DNA of 64,000 nt from Aliiroseovarius pelagivivens (GTDB lineage: Bacteria; Pseudomonadota; Alphaproteobacteria; Rhodobacterales; Rhodobacteraceae): contig NZ_OMOI01000002.1 in assembly GCF_900302485.1 (NCBI RefSeq), forward strand, positions 558,001-622,000. The letters are read 5' to 3'. The position numbers and the translations under genes are program-made. This document shows positions 62,262 through 64,000 of the stretch, piece by piece; positions within the stretch are counted from its first letter, which is position 1, and each line of letters opens with the position of its first letter. Under the pieces are notes generated by a model that saw nothing but the letters and a program-made list of their open reading frames with translations, had not been told where the DNA came from and ran no database searches.

Positions 62262-63226
62262 TCGTCCAGAGCCGGCTTGCGGATCGCTTCGGCTTCTTCT
62301 TCGCTGAACACCAATGCCTTGGCAGGCACGGGCAGGTTCTGGAAGCCTTCCGGCAGCTTGTCAGCGGCCAGTTTCGACGGGAACGACCAGTTCGAAGTCG
62401 CGATCCCCGACTGGAACTCTTCGCTTAGCACGTAGGCCATGAAGGCGTCGGCCAGCTCGGGCTGATCGGTGTTCGCGATTTTGCCAACCAGGTCCACATA
62501 CAGATAGTGGCCTTCGTCGAAGATCGCGGCGGACTTGGTCAGGTCTTCTTCCGCGATGATGTGATAGGCGGGCGAGGTGACGTAGGACAGAACCATGTCA
62601 GCCTCACCATCGGTGAACATGCCGTAAGCCTCGGACCAGCCTTTGGTAACGGTCAGGATCTTCGGGTTCAGCTTGGCCCAAGCCTCGTCCGCCTTGTCGC
62701 CATAAACCGATTTCACCCACAGAAGCAGCGCCAGACCCGAGATCGAGCTGCGCGGGTCCTGAATGACGATCTTGGTGTCGTCGGGCATCGCCAACAGCGC
62801 GTCAAAGCTGGTCGGCGCGTCGGTGATCTTGGTGTTGTCATAGATGAAGGCGGTATAGCTGTAGTCGAACGGCACGAAGGTGTCGTCGGTCCAGTCGACG
62901 GGCAGGGTCAGGCCGCTGACATCCAGCCCATGCGGAGCAAACAGGCCAGAAGCGCGGGCGCGGGCGGTGACATCGGTGTTTAAGCCGATCACAACATCTG
63001 CTTCGGTACGCTCGCCTTCAAGCATCAGGCGGGGCATCACATCGCCGGTGACGAATTCCAGATCGCAGGCACATTGGGCTTCAAAGCCCGCCTCGATCGA
63101 GGGGCCGGGGCCCCACTCGGATGCGAAGTAGTCAGGAGCATAAACTTGCAGCACGGGTTTATCCGCAGCGGTGGCCGCCGTGGCTGTCAGTGCAAGTCCT
63201 GCGACAAATGAAAGGGCTGTCTTCAT
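62237..63226 (-). CDS. thiB: Thiamine ABC transporter substrate-binding protein
   Basis: A 329-residue periplasmic binding protein. The signal peptide is MKTALSFVAGLALTATAATA. The mature protein has the ThiB pattern (VLQVYAPDYFASEWGPGP, VVIGLNTDVTARA, FVPFDYSYTAFIYD, IVIQDPRSSISGLALLLW, MVLSYVTSPAYH). It carries thiamine or its phosphates to ThiPQ. Start ATG 63226 has GGAGG upstream; the frame to 63274 would run into the riboswitch region. It is preceded by a TPP riboswitch. Confidence 0.93.
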   Translation of the reverse strand: MKTALSFVAGLALTATAATAADKPVLQVYAPDYFASEWGPGPSIEAGFEAQCACDLEFVTGDVMPRLMLEGERTEADVVIGLNTDVTARARASGLFAPHGLDVSGLTLPVDWTDDTFVPFDYSYTAFIYDNTKITDAPTSFDALLAMPDDTKIVIQDPRSSISGLALLLWVKSVYGDKADEAWAKLNPKILTVTKGWSEAYGMFTDGEADMVLSYVTSPAYHIIAEEDLTKSAAIFDEGHYLYVDLVGKIANTDQPELADAFMAYVLSEEFQSGIATSNWSFPSKLAADKLPEGFQNLPVPAKALVFSEEEAEAIRKPALDEWLAAASK

Positions 63227-63271
63227 TGGGTCCTCCATATGCGCCGAACGGATGGGGGCATTTGGGACATC

Positions 63272-63372
63272 CAAATCACCTTCCCTCCGCCGGTGTTAGC
63301 CGGTTCAGGTTCTACGGGTCCGCGCATTGCGCATCTCAGCTGTGGGATCACAGCACCCCGAGGTGCCCCGTT
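63272..63372 (-). ncRNA. TPP riboswitch (THI element)
   Basis: On the minus strand the THI-box core is clear: GGGGCACC...GGGGTGC (P1/P2 start), CTGAGATG, ACCCGTAGAACCTGAACCGG, TAACACCGGCGGAGGGA. It controls thiBPQ by sensing thiamine pyrophosphate. An ATTTGG/CCAAAT hairpin lies between the aptamer and the thiB Shine-Dalgarno (63261-63277) and may be part of the switch. Confidence 0.92.
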
Positions 63373-63610
63373 CGTGCACAATGCACAGAGGATTGGCAAG
63401 CAGATTTGACGGGCGGCCTTGCGCGGGCCTTGCTGCCCCTGTGCAAGCCACTGAATAGAATGAACATTTGTCCTAAGACCTGTTTCGCGATTTCGTAGGG
63501 CCAGCCAACACGCAATCGAAAAGACGCGAAAACGCATAGCGGCCATGCCCTTGACCCAAGTGCAACAATCGGCGAAGTGAACGCTAACACCTTCAGTATC
63601 GGAGTGGTCC

Positions 63611-64000
63611 ATGTCGGACACATCTCAATCCCCCCTTCGCGGGCTTGGTTTCGCGTTTGCTGCCTTTGGGCTGTTTGCAACCCATGACGCCGTGATCAAG
63701 CTGCTCGGCGCGCAATTCGCCGTGTTCCAGATCATCTTTTTCGCGATGCTATTCGCGTTCGTGCCGATGGCTGTGATGATGTTGGCTGACCGTCAGGTGG
63801 ACAATTTCCGCCCGCATCACCCGTGGCTGATCCTGACACGCTCGGCGACTTCAGTCATCGCAATGTCTGCTGCGTTTTATGCCTTTACCGTCCTACCCCT
63901 GGCCGAGGTCTATGCCCTGCTCTTTGCCACCCCCCTTCTGATCACGGCCATGTCGGCGTGGCTGTTGGGGGAACCCGTGCGTGGTCAGCGTTGGGCGGCG
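63611..64000 (+). CDS. EamA/DMT-family transporter, 3' end outside window
   Basis: 130 codons, open to the end of the window. The start ATG 63611 is preceded by GGAG. Four helices of the drug/metabolite transporter type are visible: FAFAAFGLFATHDAVIKLLG, FQIIFFAMLFAFVPMAVMML, TRSATSVIAMSAAFYAFTVL, and AEVYALLFATPLLITAMSAW followed by LLGEPV, the usual EamA motif. Members export small metabolites or import nucleotide sugars; the substrate is unknown. It is divergent from the thiBPQ riboswitch with about 240 nt between them, in which I see no further feature. Confidence 0.88.
   Translation, partial: MSDTSQSPLRGLGFAFAAFGLFATHDAVIKLLGAQFAVFQIIFFAMLFAFVPMAVMMLADRQVDNFRPHHPWLILTRSATSVIAMSAAFYAFTVLPLAEVYALLFATPLLITAMSAWLLGEPVRGQRWAA

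Noticed and set aside
1-64000. CRISPR arrays, insertion sequences, rRNA genes, intact integrase genes
   Set aside because: None was seen on reading the window. No regularly spaced repeats, no transposase motifs and no tyrosine recombinase were found, including next to the tRNA-Thr.

Overview
The window looks like chromosome of an alphaproteobacterium of the Rhodobacteraceae (roseobacter group). The evidence is gene order and content: trxA-addA-addB-murU-amgK-tsaE, regB/senC/regA beside an HD hydrolase and ahcY, hemD-mic60-hemY, tsaD-gpsA-yciI-EVE, a petABC cytochrome bc1 operon, TRAP transport and RTX proteins. Most genes are GC-rich at third codon positions. The assignment rests on recognition of families and gene order, not on a database search.

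Layout. 1-11 kb: a leftward block of DNA repair (addAB), cell-wall sugar recycling (murU/amgK), tRNA modification (tsaE) and a PAS protein that sits where DivL sits in other alphaproteobacteria and has a full CtrA-type box upstream. 11-19 kb: the RegB/RegA redox two-component system with its SCO partner, a small lipoprotein, an HD hydrolase, S-adenosylhomocysteine hydrolase, an extensin-like protein whose 5' end contains the ahcY terminator, and an orphan TrpB paralogue. 19-27 kb: small housekeeping proteins, gpsA, tsaD, and hemD with mic60 and hemY.

27-36.3 kb is an accessory region, visibly more AT-rich than its flanks. It begins at two tandem tRNA-Thr(CGU) sequences, of which the first is broken. 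It holds a decayed gene fragment, a sialate-esterase-like SGNH protein, a GSCFA-TPR protein, and two divergent operons. One operon has a PLP decarboxylase, a sulfotransferase and an AMP-forming ligase; the other has an acyl carrier protein and an acyltransferase-like protein. Together they resemble a pathway that loads an acid onto a carrier protein and uses it to decorate a surface glycan or small molecule. This is the best candidate for an undescribed system here.

36.3-43.7 kb: two unrelated phosphate transporters in tandem (PiT, then Na/Pi-PhoU) with a small coiled-coil protein, an RTX protein, an autotransporter-type outer-membrane protein and a small periplasmic protein. 43.9-51.7 kb: a LysR regulator divergent from a TRAP transporter, a three-subunit FAD/[2Fe-2S] dehydrogenase of the D-amino-acid or D-hydroxyproline type, RidA and a TRIC channel protein. 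This reads as one route for importing and oxidising an amino or imino acid. 51.8-55.8 kb: tRNA-Lys, dapF, mtaB, a PaiB-like protein and a GST. 56-58.8 kb: petABC. 58.8-59.6 kb: an orphan secreted protein between two near-copies of one terminator, with a truncated hydrolase remnant. 59.6-63.4 kb: thiBPQ under a TPP riboswitch. The window ends inside an EamA-family transporter gene.
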